A stretch of DNA of 64,000 nucleotides from Candidatus Pararuminococcus gallinarum (lineage in GTDB: Bacteria; Bacillota; Clostridia; Oscillospirales; Ruminococcaceae), in the NCBI GenBank assembly GCA_904419775.1, contig CAJFSX010000001.1:62001-126000 (forward strand), given 5' to 3'. The translations under genes and the position numbers were made by a program. The notes below the pieces were generated by a model. The model was not told the origin of the DNA. It was given only the letters and a program-made list of their open reading frames with translations, and did no database searches. Shown here piece by piece: positions 48,864 through 58,152 of this stretch. The first letter of the stretch is position 1. Each line of letters opens with the position of its first letter.

Positions 48864-50234
48864 CTATTTTAACAGCTCCCGGGTCATGTCAATTTGGTTT
48901 TGCACGCTCTGAGGCGCCGGACCTCCGGGCACCTTTCGGTCAAAGGCGCATTTTTCCAGGTTGATGGCGGTGTAGATATCCTCCTCAAAGAGGCCGGACA
49001 TCTCTTGGTAGGCGGAAAGCTCCAGGGTCTCCAGAGTCTTGCCCTCGTCGATACAGCGGGCTACCAGGGTGCCGGTAATCTTATAAGCATCCCGGAAGGC
49101 CATGCCCTTTTTCACCAGGTAATCGGCACAGTCGGTGGCGTTGATGAAGCCCTTGGCCGCCGCCTGGCGCATATTCTCTTTGAGCACCGTCATGGTCCTA
49201 AGCATGGGGATAAAGGTGGTCAGACAAAGATCCACCGTATCCAGCGCGTCGAAGATGGCCTCCTTATCCTCCTGCATGTCTTTATTATAAGCCAAAGGCA
49301 GCCCCTTCATCATGGTCAGCAGGGTCATCAGATCCCCGTAGACCCGGCCGGTCTTCCCCCGGACAAGCTCGGTGATATCCGGATTCTTTTTCTGGGGCAT
49401 AATGGAGGAGCCGGTGGCATAGGCGTCGTCCAGTTCAATAAACTTAAACTCCCAGGAGCACCAGAGGATGATCTCCTCGGAGAAACGGGAGAGATGCATC
49501 ATGATGATGGAAAGATCAGAGGCCAGCTCAATACAGAAATCCCGGTCGGAAACCCCGTCCAGGCTGTTGGCGGTGATCTTGTCAAATCCCAAAGCCCGGC
49601 GCACCATGTCCCGGTTGATGGGATAGGTGGTGGCTGCCAGGGCGCCGGAGCCCAAAGGCATGGAGCTTGTCAGTTTTCTCCAGTTTTTCAGCCGGTCCAG
49701 ATCCCGCAGGAACATCTGGGCATAGGCCATCAGGTGGTGGCCGAAGGTGATGGGCTGGGCCCGCTGCAGATGGGTGTAGCCGGGCATAACCGTCTCCTTA
49801 TGCTCCTCGGCCAGGTCGCAGAGGACGCCGACGAGCTCTTTGAGAAGCGCTTCCAGCTCCCCGGCATGATCCAGCAGGTACATCCGCAGATCCAGGGCCA
49901 CCTGGTCGTTGCGGCTGCGGGCGGTATGCAGGCGCTTGCCTGTCTCCCCCAGCCGGCGGGTCAGTTCCGCCTCCACAAACATGTGGATGTCCTCGGCCTC
50001 CGGGTCAAAGGGCAGCTCACCGCTGTCAATATCCGCCTTAATCTCCTCCAGACACCGGCAGATGGCGTCAGCTTCCTTTTCCTCGATGATCCCCGTGGCC
50101 CCCAGCATGGTGGCGTGGGCGATGCTGCCCCGAATGTCCTGGGCATACATACGGCTGTCAAAGGAGATGGAGGAATTAAAATCATTGACCTTGCTATCCA
50201 CTTCTTTTTTAAACCTTCCGGCCCAAAGCTTCAT
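48864..50234 (-). CDS. argH: argininosuccinate lyase
   Basis: Cleaves argininosuccinate to arginine and fumarate, 456 residues. The fumarase/aspartase superfamily signature [12 protein letters not shown] is intact. The N-terminal [23 protein letters not shown] and the HTH-like [20 protein letters not shown] stretches are typical. It follows argG by about 100 bases, a gap that contains an intercistronic hairpin. Confidence 0.97.
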   Translation of the reverse strand: MKLWAGRFKKEVDSKVNDFNSSISFDSRMYAQDIRGSIAHATMLGATGIIEEKEADAICRCLEEIKADIDSGELPFDPEAEDIHMFVEAELTRRLGETGKRLHTARSRNDQVALDLRMYLLDHAGELEALLKELVGVLCDLAEEHKETVMPGYTHLQRAQPITFGHHLMAYAQMFLRDLDRLKNWRKLTSSMPLGSGALAATTYPINRDMVRRALGFDKITANSLDGVSDRDFCIELASDLSIIMMHLSRFSEEIILWCSWEFKFIELDDAYATGSSIMPQKKNPDITELVRGKTGRVYGDLMTLLTMMKGLPLAYNKDMQEDKEAIFDALDTVDLCLTTFIPMLRTMTVLKENMRQAAAKGFINATDCADYLVKKGMAFRDAYKITGTLVARCIDEGKTLETLELSAYQEMSGLFEEDIYTAINLEKCAFDRKVPGGPAPQSVQNQIDMTRELLK

Positions 50235-50279
50235 GAATTTCTCCCCTTTCCGCAGTCCTTACCGCGGTGTGAAATAACA

Positions 50280-50305
50280 GTTAGGCCGGCGGATGCCAGC
50301 CTAAC
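50280..50305 (-). other. intercistronic hairpin between argG and argH
   Basis: GTTAGGCCGGC (50280-50290) pairs with GCCAGCCTAAC (50295-50305) with one mismatch and a four-base loop. There is no T run, so it more probably protects or separates message ends than terminates transcription. Confidence 0.5.
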
Positions 50306-50333
50306 CCGGTAAAATGTTGAAAATGTAGCTATC

Positions 50334-51557
50334 TTATTTGTTCTGCTCCCGCTGCTCATCCAACAGGGCCTTGACCTTGATGGGCAGGCCGAACAGGTTG
50401 ATGAAGCCGGCGGAATCGTTCTGATCGTAAACGTCGTCCTCGCCAAAGCTGGCAAACTCCTCGGAGTAGAGGGTGTAGGGGCTGGTGACGCCGGCGTTGA
50501 TGATGTTGCCTTTGTAGAGTTTCAGCTTCACATCGCCGGTCACCGTCTCCTGGGTGGCGTCCACAAAGGCGGAGAGAGCTTCCCGCAGGGGGGTGAACCA
50601 CTGGCCGTTGTATACGATATCCGCGAATTTCAGGGCTACCTGCTGTTTGTAGTGCTGGGTTTCTTTATCCAGGCAGATGGTCTCCAGCACCTCGTGGGCG
50701 TGGTAGAGGATGGTGCCGCCGGGAGTCTCATAAACGCCCCGGGACTTCATGCCCACCAGACGGTTTTCCACAATGTCGGCCAGGCCGATGCCGTTTTCCC
50801 CGCCCAGCTTGTTGAGCTTCTTGACCAGGGTGGGGCCGTCCATCTCCACCCCGTCAATGGCGGTGGGGATACCCTTCTCGAAGTGGATGGTCACATAGGT
50901 GGCCTTATCCGGCGCCTTTTCAGGGGAGACGCCCATCTCGAGGATCTCGTCGTATTTCGGCTCGTTGGCAGGATCCTCCAGATCCAGTCCCTCGTGGGAG
51001 AGATGCCACAGATTTTTATCCTTGGAGTAGTTGGTCTCCCTGGTGATCTTCAGGGGGATGTTGTGGGCGATGGCGTAATCGATCTCATCATCCCGGGACT
51101 TAAACTCCCAAGTCCTCCAGGGAGCGATGATGGGCATGTTGGGGGCGAAAGCCTTGATGGCCAGCTCAAACCGAACCTGGTCGTTGCCCTTGCCGGTGCA
51201 GCCGTGGGCAATGGCGTCGCAGCCCTCTTTTTTGGCGATTTCCACCAGCCGTTTGCCGATGAGGGGACGGGCAAAGGATGTGCCCAGCAGATATTTGTTT
51301 TCATAGACAGCGCCCGCTTTCAGGGTGGGGAAGATATAGTCCTCCACAAACTCCTTCTGCAGATCCTCAATATAGAGTTTGGAAGCGCCGGTGGCGATGG
51401 CTTTTTCCTCCAGGCCATCCAGCTCCGCCTCCTGGCCTACATCGGCGGCCATGGCGATAACCTCGCAGCCGTCATAATGCTCTTTGAGCCAGGGAATAAT
51501 AATGGAGGTATCCAGTCCTCCGGAATACGCAAGCAGTACTTTTTTAAACTTTGCCAT
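50334..51557 (-). CDS. argG: argininosuccinate synthase
   Basis: Joins citrulline and aspartate with ATP, 407 residues. The ATP pyrophosphatase P-loop [15 protein letters not shown] is at the N-terminus. The family stretches [15 protein letters not shown] and the [29 protein letters not shown] block are intact. AAGGGGAC lies eight bases before the ATG. It is the first gene of the seven-gene cluster. Confidence 0.97.
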   Translation of the reverse strand: MAKFKKVLLAYSGGLDTSIIIPWLKEHYDGCEVIAMAADVGQEAELDGLEEKAIATGASKLYIEDLQKEFVEDYIFPTLKAGAVYENKYLLGTSFARPLIGKRLVEIAKKEGCDAIAHGCTGKGNDQVRFELAIKAFAPNMPIIAPWRTWEFKSRDDEIDYAIAHNIPLKITRETNYSKDKNLWHLSHEGLDLEDPANEPKYDEILEMGVSPEKAPDKATYVTIHFEKGIPTAIDGVEMDGPTLVKKLNKLGGENGIGLADIVENRLVGMKSRGVYETPGGTILYHAHEVLETICLDKETQHYKQQVALKFADIVYNGQWFTPLREALSAFVDATQETVTGDVKLKLYKGNIINAGVTSPYTLYSEEFASFGEDDVYDQNDSAGFINLFGLPIKVKALLDEQREQNK

Positions 51558-51608
51558 GTGAATGTCCCCTTACTTTGTAAAATAAAAGCCCTCGGGCTTG
51601 ATTTATCA

Positions 51609-51686
51609 GACGGTATACCGTCGTTTTCTATCTGTCATTATACACCTGTAAAGAGAAAAAACAAGAGTTTTATGCATATTTATTCA
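51609..51686 (-). promoter_or_regulatory. argG promoter region with palindrome and ARG-box-like site
   Basis: On the minus strand TTGTTT (51664-51659), a 16-base spacer and TATAAT (51642-51637) form the promoter. Just upstream of the -35, TGAATAAATATGCAT (about 51686-51672) resembles an ArgR box (TGAATAxxTATTCA type). Downstream of the -10, GACGGTATACCGTC (51622-51609) is a perfect 14-base palindrome near the start of transcription. These suggest repressor control of the cluster. No argR gene is in the window. Confidence 0.55.
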
Positions 51687-51941
51687 GCCAGCCTGAGATT
51701 TTGTTGCTTTCACCAGTTTGCAAAACAAAATGGGTTTTTCCCTGGTGAATTTCCACAATTCTCTTATGAATCTGTTCTTGTTTTATTTAAGCCGGCATAT
51801 TTTTTCTTGGAAAATGCTAGCGCAAGCATTCACGTTTTATGCATATGTTGTATATTCATACATCCTTGCTGCGCTCTTCCGACAGTATGATTGGGGAAAA
51901 TCTGTTTATCCTAAGTAACAGAAGGCCCAAGGGGGGATGGT

Positions 51942-52847
51942 ATGCAACAGAAAACGCCGAAAAAACATGAGGCCAAAAGCTTTCTTCTGGCCTTTGGCGC
52001 CGCCTTTTTGGTGTTGGCGGTCATCGCCACCGCCGTTGTCATGATAGTGGGGCGGAAGAACGGCCTTATCCAGGAGGAAATCTCCAAGCCCCAGGTGGAG
52101 GACAGCTACATCCCCTCCGATGAGGACGATTTGACCCTCCTTCTCTCCTTCCACGAGGATCCGTCGGCGGAGGATACCCCGGCCTCCTATCACCTCCTCC
52201 ACTTTGACGCTGCCACCGCCCGGACCCTGGTCATCCCCCTGCCCTATCAAACCGCTTTGGATACAAGCCAGGGGACGGACACCTTGGACGGCATCTGGAA
52301 GGAGGGCCGGGGGGAGATGGCCGCCGCCGCTGTAGGGGAACATCTCCAGGTCCCGGTGGACGCCTATATGGACATGGACCTTGCGGGACTGGAGGAGTTT
52401 ATCTCCCGGTGCGGAACCGTCAAGTATGAGATTGCTCAGTCGTCCAGCTTCACCCGGGGGGAGAGGAAGGTCTCCCTTTCCCAGGGAAAGCAGCTGATGG
52501 ATGGGCAGAAAATCGTGGATCTGGGCTACTACCTGCGCACCACCCAGGGGGAGATGGCCCGCAACGACTTTTTGGCCCAGATGGTGGGGCTGTTTGTGGA
52601 GCTTCGTATCGCGCCGCTCTATTTGGAGGACGCCGACGCCCTCTTCCAAAACCTGCTGGAGTGTTTTTCTACCAATTTTTCCGCTCAGGAGTTTGTCAGC
52701 CGCTCCAGCTTTTTCCGCAGCCTGTTTTCCAAAGACGGCCGGACGACGGCGATTTCTCTGGGAGGACGCTATTACAGCAACCGGACCAGTTTTATCATCA
52801 ACGACACGGCGGTGCGGACTTTGCGGGGCATGTTGGGGGCGGGTTGA
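51942..52847 (+). CDS. divergent LytR-CpsA-Psr-like membrane protein
   Basis: Protein of 301 residues with a basic N-terminus, one membrane helix (about 13-36) and an extracellular domain. The segment TDTLDGIWKEGRGEMAAAAV, followed by VPVDAYMDMDLAGLEEFISRCG, resembles the LCP fold, which transfers glycopolymers to the cell wall. The usual basic PRD-type motif is replaced by VIPLPYQTAL, so catalysis is doubtful. AAGGGGGGAT precedes the ATG. A terminator follows. Upstream (51690-51941) is AT-rich with no supported gene. Confidence 0.6.
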   Translation: MQQKTPKKHEAKSFLLAFGAAFLVLAVIATAVVMIVGRKNGLIQEEISKPQVEDSYIPSDEDDLTLLLSFHEDPSAEDTPASYHLLHFDAATARTLVIPLPYQTALDTSQGTDTLDGIWKEGRGEMAAAAVGEHLQVPVDAYMDMDLAGLEEFISRCGTVKYEIAQSSSFTRGERKVSLSQGKQLMDGQKIVDLGYYLRTTQGEMARNDFLAQMVGLFVELRIAPLYLEDADALFQNLLECFSTNFSAQEFVSRSSFFRSLFSKDGRTTAISLGGRYYSNRTSFIINDTAVRTLRGMLGAG

Positions 52848-52888
52848 TCCCAGCGCTATGCCGGACAACAATGCAAAGAAAATTTTCT

Positions 52889-52920
52889 AAGAGGTTGTGC
52901 CTTTGGGTGCAACCTCTTTT
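52889..52920 (+). terminator. rho-independent terminator
   Basis: AAGAGGTTGTGCC pairs with GGTGCAACCTCTT around TTTG (one mismatch), followed by TTC. It separates the LCP-like gene from the phage-like cassette; only 44 bases lie before the next gene and no promoter is evident there. Confidence 0.8.
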
Positions 52921-52964
52921 CTTTTGGCGGGAAGATCGTAAGCACAAGGAAAGGAGGCTTCATT

Positions 52965-53321
52965 CTGGCTGGATATAACAGGACGCCGGCAAAACGCAGC
53001 CGGCCCAAAACGGTGGAAGAGGGACTGCAGAAGCTGGCCATGGGGCCGGTCAACGACAGCGTCAAGCTGGTGACCCAGCCCCTTGACCAGCCGATCCCCA
53101 TTGAGGGGCTGGACCTATTCCATATCAAAGAGATCAAAACCAACAAAGAGGGGATGGAGATCAAATTCTACGACCGGCTGGAAGCCCTCAAATGCCTAGA
53201 CGCTCTTCAGCAGCGGCGGGAGGAACTCCAGGAGGGCCGGCAGATTTTGGCGGCCCTGACCCAGGACAGCGGCGGCATCCGGGAGGACGATCCCGGCAGT
53301 CCATCGCCGGGCGGCCTTTGA
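52965..53321 (+). CDS. terminase small subunit-like protein
   Basis: Protein of about 118 residues. The stretch IKEIKTNKEGMEIKFYDRLEALKCLDAL matches the C-terminal end of terminase small subunits of the Terminase_2 type. The N-terminal DNA-binding HTH of that family is absent, so it is short or truncated. The only strong ribosome binding site is AAGGAGG at 52951-52957. It points to a CTG at 52965 (or ATT at 52962), a non-standard start, while the first standard start is GTG at 53013. The coding start is therefore uncertain. Confidence 0.6.
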   Translation: MAGYNRTPAKRSRPKTVEEGLQKLAMGPVNDSVKLVTQPLDQPIPIEGLDLFHIKEIKTNKEGMEIKFYDRLEALKCLDALQQRREELQEGRQILAALTQDSGGIREDDPGSPSPGGL

Positions 53322-53335
53322 CCGGGGTGAGGGCC

Positions 53336-54589
53336 ATGGTGACATCCTTTTCACAAAAGCAGAAGGCTGTGCTGCGGTGGTGGACCAGGGCCAGCCCTTA
53401 CCGGGACTATGACGCCATCATCTGCGACGGCGCCGTCCGGTCGGGAAAGACCCTGTCCATGGGCCTTTCCTTCTTCGTCTGGGCCATGCTGGGCTTTGAC
53501 AAAAGCGCTTTTGCCCTGTGCGGGAAAACATTGGGGTGCATCCGGAGAAACCTTTTAACCCCTCTGCTGCCCACCCTGAAGGCTCTGGGCTTTTCTGTCC
53601 ACCTGGCCCTTTCCAAAAATGAGCTGACCCTCTCCCACGGAGGCAGGCAGAACCGTTTCTACCTCTTTGGGGGAGGCGATGAGGGCGCCGCCGCCCGGAT
53701 CCAGGGCGTCACCCTGTCGGGGGCGCTGTTTGACGAGGTGGCGCTGCTGCCCCGCTCCTTTGTGGAGCAGGCCCTGGCCCGGTGCTCGGTCAGCGGTTCC
53801 AAATTCTGGTTTAACTGCAATCCCGAGCATCCGGGCCACTGGTTCTATACCCAGTGGATCAAAAATCGGCGGGAGAAGCGGGCTTTATACCTGCATTTCA
53901 CCATGGAGGATAACCCATCCCTGACCCCGGAGATCATCCGGCGGTACCAAAAGCTCTATTCCGGCGCCTTTTATGAGCGGTTTGTCCTGGGCCGGTGGAG
54001 CGCTGTCACCGGGGCGGTGTATCCCATGTTCTCCCCCTCGGCCCATGTGGCTTCCCGGCTGCCGGGCCGGTTTGAACGGTACCTGCTCTCCTGCGACTAC
54101 GGCATCGTCAACCCCTGCTCCGCCGGACTGTGGGGCCTCTCCGCCGGGGTCTGGTACCGGATGCGGGAGTACTACTACGACGCCAAGGCCCAAAACGCCC
54201 CCTACCGCACCGACGAGGAACACTACCGGGCCATCGAAGCTCTCTGCGGCGGGCTTCCTGTGGAGGAGATCGTCCTGGACCCGTCAGCCAAAAGCCTGAT
54301 GGAAACCATTAAAAGCCATGGACGCTTCCGCCCCATCCCGGCGGACAACGGGGTGCTGCCCGGCATCCGGGCGGTGACGGCGGCCCTGGAGCAGGGGAAA
54401 ATCCTCATCGGGGAGGGCTGCAGGGACGCCATCCGGGAGTTTTCCCTCTACCGGTGGGACGAAAGCGGAAAGAAGGACCAGGTGGTCAAGGCCTTTGACC
54501 ACGCCATGGACGATATCCGCTATTTTGTCATGTACGCGGTGGAGCGGCCCTCCCAGGGCTTCTTCGCCCTGGCCGCGGAACGGCCTTGA
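53336..54589 (+). CDS. phage terminase large subunit (PBSX type)
   Basis: DNA-packaging motor, 417 residues. Walker A is CDGAVRSGKTLS and Walker B is SGALFDEVALLP, within the ATPase half. The C-terminal RNase H-like nuclease has its first Asp in LLSCDYGIVNPCSAGLWG and a later Asp in IVLDPSA. The ATG at 53336 follows GGTGAGGG; the frame is open 48 codons farther upstream but that part overlaps the preceding gene. It starts 15 bases after that gene. Confidence 0.9.
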   Translation: MVTSFSQKQKAVLRWWTRASPYRDYDAIICDGAVRSGKTLSMGLSFFVWAMLGFDKSAFALCGKTLGCIRRNLLTPLLPTLKALGFSVHLALSKNELTLSHGGRQNRFYLFGGGDEGAAARIQGVTLSGALFDEVALLPRSFVEQALARCSVSGSKFWFNCNPEHPGHWFYTQWIKNRREKRALYLHFTMEDNPSLTPEIIRRYQKLYSGAFYERFVLGRWSAVTGAVYPMFSPSAHVASRLPGRFERYLLSCDYGIVNPCSAGLWGLSAGVWYRMREYYYDAKAQNAPYRTDEEHYRAIEALCGGLPVEEIVLDPSAKSLMETIKSHGRFRPIPADNGVLPGIRAVTAALEQGKILIGEGCRDAIREFSLYRWDESGKKDQVVKAFDHAMDDIRYFVMYAVERPSQGFFALAAERP

Positions 54590-54623
54590 GCATCCATTTT
54601 ACATGAATTTTGGAGGTGGTCAT

Positions 54624-55772
54624 TTGCGTTTCCCTTTGAAACGGCGGTCCGTCCCTCCGGCCGCGGCCCAGGCGGTGCAAACCGCTCCGGCGCCAGGGCT
54701 TTTCTGGGAGGGGCAGGGGCTCATGGGGCTGGAACACCAGTGCCAGCTCTATGACCGGCTGCGCCAGTCGGTCCCCATCATCGACGCGGCCCTGTGCAAA
54801 ATTGTCCGGCTGACCATGGGGGAAATCTCCCTGACCCTGTCGGATAAAAAAACGGAGGAGGAACTTTCCCGCTTTTTGCGGCAGGTGCCGGTGGCAGGCG
54901 GGGGCGAGGGCATTACAGAATTCCTCTCCCGGTACCTGGACAGTCTTCTGTGCTACGGCAACGCAGCGGGGGAGGTGATCTTCGACCACAAACGGGGGGA
55001 GATCACCGGCCTTTATAACGCCGCCCTTTCCGACATCGAGGTGCGCCCTGGGGACAGCCCCATGGAAAGGCGCATCTTCTCCCGGCATGGCGGTTTTGAC
55101 CTGCGCCCGGTGCCCTATCCGCAGCTGGTCCTCTTTACCCCCTTGTCTCCCAAGCCGGGGCAGGTGGTGGGCCGCTCCCTCCTCGCCAGTCTGCCCTTTG
55201 TCTCCTCGGTGCTGCTCAAAATCTATGAGGCCACCCGCCAGAACTTCGAGCGGGTGGGCAATGTCCGCTTTGCCGTAACCTACCGTCCCGGCGAGGGGGC
55301 CATGGACCGGGCCTATGCCCAGGAGATGGCGGAAAACATCGCCGCCCAGTGGCGCAATGCCCTAAGCCAAAGCGACGGGAAGGTCAGGGACTTTGTCTGC
55401 GTGGGGGATGTGGACATCAAGGTCATCGGCGCGGACAACCAGATTCTGGACATCCAGGTGCCCGCCCGGCAGATGGCCGAACAGATCGTGGCAAAGCTGG
55501 GGATTCCCCCCTTTCTGCTGGGGCTGCAGTGGTCCACCACCGAGCGGATGAGTGCCCAGCAGGCGGACATCCTGACCAGCGAGCTGGACTCCTACCGGAT
55601 GCTCTTAAACGGCGTCATCCGCAGGATTGCCGGCATCTGGCTTTTGTCCCGGGGCATCCGGGAGGAGCCGGAGATCACCTGGGAGGAGATCAACCTCCAG
55701 GACCAGGTGGAAGCCGCCCGGGCCAGGCTCTATGACGCCCAGGCGAAAAATCTGACGGGCCAGGCCCGTTAA
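54624..55772 (+). CDS. phage portal protein
   Basis: Forms the dodecameric DNA gate of the capsid, 382 residues. The pattern is typical of the PBSX/HK97-like portal family: AALCKIVRLTMGEISLTLSD, YGNAAGEVIFDHKRGEITGLYN, GRSLLASLPFVSSVLLKIYE and IVAKLGIPPFLLGLQW. The TTG at 54624 is preferred since GGAGG lies seven bases upstream; an in-frame ATG at 54603 has none. Confidence 0.88.
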   Translation: MRFPLKRRSVPPAAAQAVQTAPAPGLFWEGQGLMGLEHQCQLYDRLRQSVPIIDAALCKIVRLTMGEISLTLSDKKTEEELSRFLRQVPVAGGGEGITEFLSRYLDSLLCYGNAAGEVIFDHKRGEITGLYNAALSDIEVRPGDSPMERRIFSRHGGFDLRPVPYPQLVLFTPLSPKPGQVVGRSLLASLPFVSSVLLKIYEATRQNFERVGNVRFAVTYRPGEGAMDRAYAQEMAENIAAQWRNALSQSDGKVRDFVCVGDVDIKVIGADNQILDIQVPARQMAEQIVAKLGIPPFLLGLQWSTTERMSAQQADILTSELDSYRMLLNGVIRRIAGIWLLSRGIREEPEITWEEINLQDQVEAARARLYDAQAKNLTGQAR

Positions 55773-55785
55773 AGGAGGTGAATCC

Positions 55786-56754
55786 ATGGAAAAAAACAAA
55801 AATTCCACCCCATCCCTGAAGGGGAAAGTCAGCGAGGATGTGATGGAGAAGATCAGCGCCTACAGCCTGCGGCCTCTCTCCCCGGAGGAGGTCTATGTCT
55901 TTTCGGTGATCCTCTGCGACAACGACATCGACCGGGACTACGAGCGCTTTGACCGGGCGGGGCTGGAAAAGCTGGCCCAGCTGTTTCTGGGCAAAACCGG
56001 CATCTTTGACCACAACCCCAAAAGCCAGAACCAGACCGCCCGGATCTTTGACTGCCGGGTGATGGAGGATCCCAGCCGGGTCTGTTCAGACGGCACGGCC
56101 TACCACTATCTCAAAGCCAGCGCCTACATCGTCCGCTCCCAGCAGAATGAGCCTCTCATCCTGGACATCGACGCCGGCATCAAGAAGGAGGTCAGCATCG
56201 GGTGCAGTGTGGAGAAAAGCATCTGCTCCATCTGCGGCGCCGACGCCAAAAAATCCCCCTGCGCCCACCGGAAGGGGAAGACCTACGACGGGAAGCTGTG
56301 CTACCACATCCTGGCAGGCCCCACCGACGCCTATGAGTGGTCCTTTGTGGCCGTTCCCGCCCAGCGCAGGGCCGGCGTCACCAAGGGCTACCGCCAGGAG
56401 GCGGGGAACTGCCTGGAGCATCTTCTCAAAAGCCTGTCTTTCGGCCGGGAGGTCACCCTCTCCCCCGAGCAGTCGGGAGCGCTGGGGGACTATCTTGACC
56501 AGCTAAAGACAGGGGCAAAGCTGGGCTGGCAGTACCTAGAGGATCTCAAAAAACGGGTGCGCTCCCTGGCCCTTGTCTGCGAAGAGGCGGGGGAGGCCGC
56601 CGCCTTTTCCTCCCTGGTGGAGAAGATGGATCTAGAGGAACTCAAGGCCTTCGAAAAATCCTTCGAGACGCGCCTTTCCGGCGGCCCGGCTCCCCAGCTT
56701 GCCCCGGAACGAAACCCCAGCCAACCCTCCCCCAACGGGGAATTTAAAATTTAG
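55786..56754 (+). CDS. putative prohead protease/scaffold protein
   Basis: Protein of 322 residues in the position of a capsid maturation protease. The protease-like region contains IDRDYERFDRAGLEKLAQLF, FDHNPKSQNQTARIF (candidate catalytic His) and KEVSIGCS (candidate Ser), and ends with YEWSFVAVPAQRRAG. A Cys/His cluster (CSICGADAKKSPCAHRKG and a later Cys) between them looks like a zinc site. The C-terminal third is helical and may act as scaffold. AAAGGAGG precedes the ATG. Confidence 0.72.
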   Translation: MEKNKNSTPSLKGKVSEDVMEKISAYSLRPLSPEEVYVFSVILCDNDIDRDYERFDRAGLEKLAQLFLGKTGIFDHNPKSQNQTARIFDCRVMEDPSRVCSDGTAYHYLKASAYIVRSQQNEPLILDIDAGIKKEVSIGCSVEKSICSICGADAKKSPCAHRKGKTYDGKLCYHILAGPTDAYEWSFVAVPAQRRAGVTKGYRQEAGNCLEHLLKSLSFGREVTLSPEQSGALGDYLDQLKTGAKLGWQYLEDLKKRVRSLALVCEEAGEAAAFSSLVEKMDLEELKAFEKSFETRLSGGPAPQLAPERNPSQPSPNGEFKI

Positions 56755-56766
56755 GAGGAATGCACC

Positions 56767-57102
56767 ATGACAGTATCTTTTAAGGGAATCGGCCAGACTG
56801 CCGCCACCTTCACCGTAAGCGGGACGCTGGCCTCCGGCGACGTGGTCGCCATGAGCGGCAACGGCCAGGTGAAAAAGGCAGACGCCGGCGACGACATCGC
56901 CGGGGTTTGCCAGAGCGTCCGCCACGGCCTTGCCACCGTCATTGTGGCCGGCCACGCCCAGATGGCAGCGTCCGGTTCTGTCGCCGTTGGAATCGCCTCC
57001 CTAGAGGCCGACACCGGCGGCAAGGTCAAAGCCGCCGCTGAGGGAGGCCGCCAGGTGCTGGTGGTCGCCGTTCAAAACAACATCCTGGACGTCATTCTGT
57101 AG
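56767..57102 (+). CDS. head decoration/stabilisation protein
   Basis: Small beta-rich protein of 111 residues without charged clusters. Its size, beta-strand pattern (TFTVSGTLASGDVVAMSGNGQV, VAVGIASLEADTGGKV) and place between protease and major capsid genes fit a capsid decoration protein. No catalytic motif is present. AGGAGG lies just before the ATG. Confidence 0.7.
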   Translation: MTVSFKGIGQTAATFTVSGTLASGDVVAMSGNGQVKKADAGDDIAGVCQSVRHGLATVIVAGHAQMAASGSVAVGIASLEADTGGKVKAAAEGGRQVLVVAVQNNILDVIL

Positions 57103-57135
57103 TCCGCCCATTCAGCGAAAGGAGAGTGCCAATCC

Positions 57136-58152
57136 ATGCAGACCTATGAAAATATCCCTCTGGACCGCTCCATGTATGCCGCCGCCTCCAAAAGCTTTTC
57201 CCGGATTTTGGAGGAGATGGACCCTACCGCCCATTACCAGGGCACCGAGCTTGGCTCCCTAGACGCCTATCAGCGGCAGCTCAAGCGGTTTGACATCAAG
57301 GTGTCCGGGGAAAACTCGGACACGGTGGACAAGTTCTTCGCCGATCCCGCTGGGGCCGCCCTCTTCCCGGAGTACATCGTCCGGGCGGTGCGCCAGGGTA
57401 TGGACGAGGGGAATATCCTCTCCTCCATTGTGGCCACCAAGACGGTCATCGACACCATGGATTACCGGGGCGTCACCTCGGAAAACGAAGGCAACGCCGC
57501 CAAGGAGGTGGGGGAGGGCGCCCAGATCCCCCAGACCGTCTTAAAGCTGAAGGACAACCTCATCCGGCTGGTCAAGCGGGGCCGGATGCTGGTTTCCTCC
57601 TATGAGGCGGTCCGCCATCAGAAGCTGGATCTATTCACCATCGCCCTGCGCCAGATGGGCTCCACCATGGCAAGGGCCCAGCTTGCCGACGCCATCGGTG
57701 TGCTGATGGACGGCGACGGCAACCAAAATCCCGCCAAGACGCTGGAAACCGCGGCGGCGGATACGGTTACCTACACCGACCTGGTGAACCTTTGGAAGGA
57801 ATTTGAGGAATATCAGATGAACACCCTGCTGGTCTCCCCCGACGTCATGGCAAAGCTTTTGGTGCTGGACGAATTTAAGGACACCGGCGCCGGGGATCTC
57901 TTTAATGCCACCGGTATGCTGCGCACCCCCATGGGCGCCATGCTCTATAAGACCAGCTGTGTTCCCGAGGACACCATCATCGCCTTTGACCGCCGCTACG
58001 CCCTGGAAATGGTCTGCGCTTCTCAGGTGCAGATCGACTACGACAAGGTCATGGACCGCCAGCTGGACCGGGCTGCTATCACCGCCATTGTAGGCTTTGG
58101 CAAGCTCTTCCCCGACGCGGTCAGGGTCATGACCGTCAAAAAGGGTTCCTAG
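57136..58152 (+). CDS. major capsid protein (HK97 fold, PBSX XkdG-like)
   Basis: Protein of 338 residues. The N-terminal part is the expected arm (YQRQLKRFDIKVSGENSDTVDKFF). The core includes LFPEYIVRAVRQGMDEGNILSSIVATKTVIDTMDYRG, TALEVAxxx-like helices and the C-terminal strand MVCASQVQIDYDKVMDRQLD. AAAGGAG precedes the ATG. The 100-base gap that follows holds a strong GGCGGGA/TCCCGCC hairpin (58188-58207) with no T run. Confidence 0.85.
   Translation: MQTYENIPLDRSMYAAASKSFSRILEEMDPTAHYQGTELGSLDAYQRQLKRFDIKVSGENSDTVDKFFADPAGAALFPEYIVRAVRQGMDEGNILSSIVATKTVIDTMDYRGVTSENEGNAAKEVGEGAQIPQTVLKLKDNLIRLVKRGRMLVSSYEAVRHQKLDLFTIALRQMGSTMARAQLADAIGVLMDGDGNQNPAKTLETAAADTVTYTDLVNLWKEFEEYQMNTLLVSPDVMAKLLVLDEFKDTGAGDLFNATGMLRTPMGAMLYKTSCVPEDTIIAFDRRYALEMVCASQVQIDYDKVMDRQLDRAAITAIVGFGKLFPDAVRVMTVKKGS

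Noticed and set aside
51718-51918. A 66-residue hydrophobic protein upstream of the LCP-like gene
   Set aside because: AT-rich sequence without a Shine-Dalgarno and with no conserved pattern; hydrophobicity follows from T-rich codons.
52919-52964. Left attachment site of the phage-like element
   Set aside because: No tRNA gene end, integrase or recognisable direct repeat is present, and the other boundary is outside the window, so an att site cannot be supported.
53192-53335. N-terminal extension of the large terminase
   Set aside because: It overlaps the small-terminase gene in another frame and precedes the ATG at 53336 that has a ribosome binding site and the family-typical beginning.
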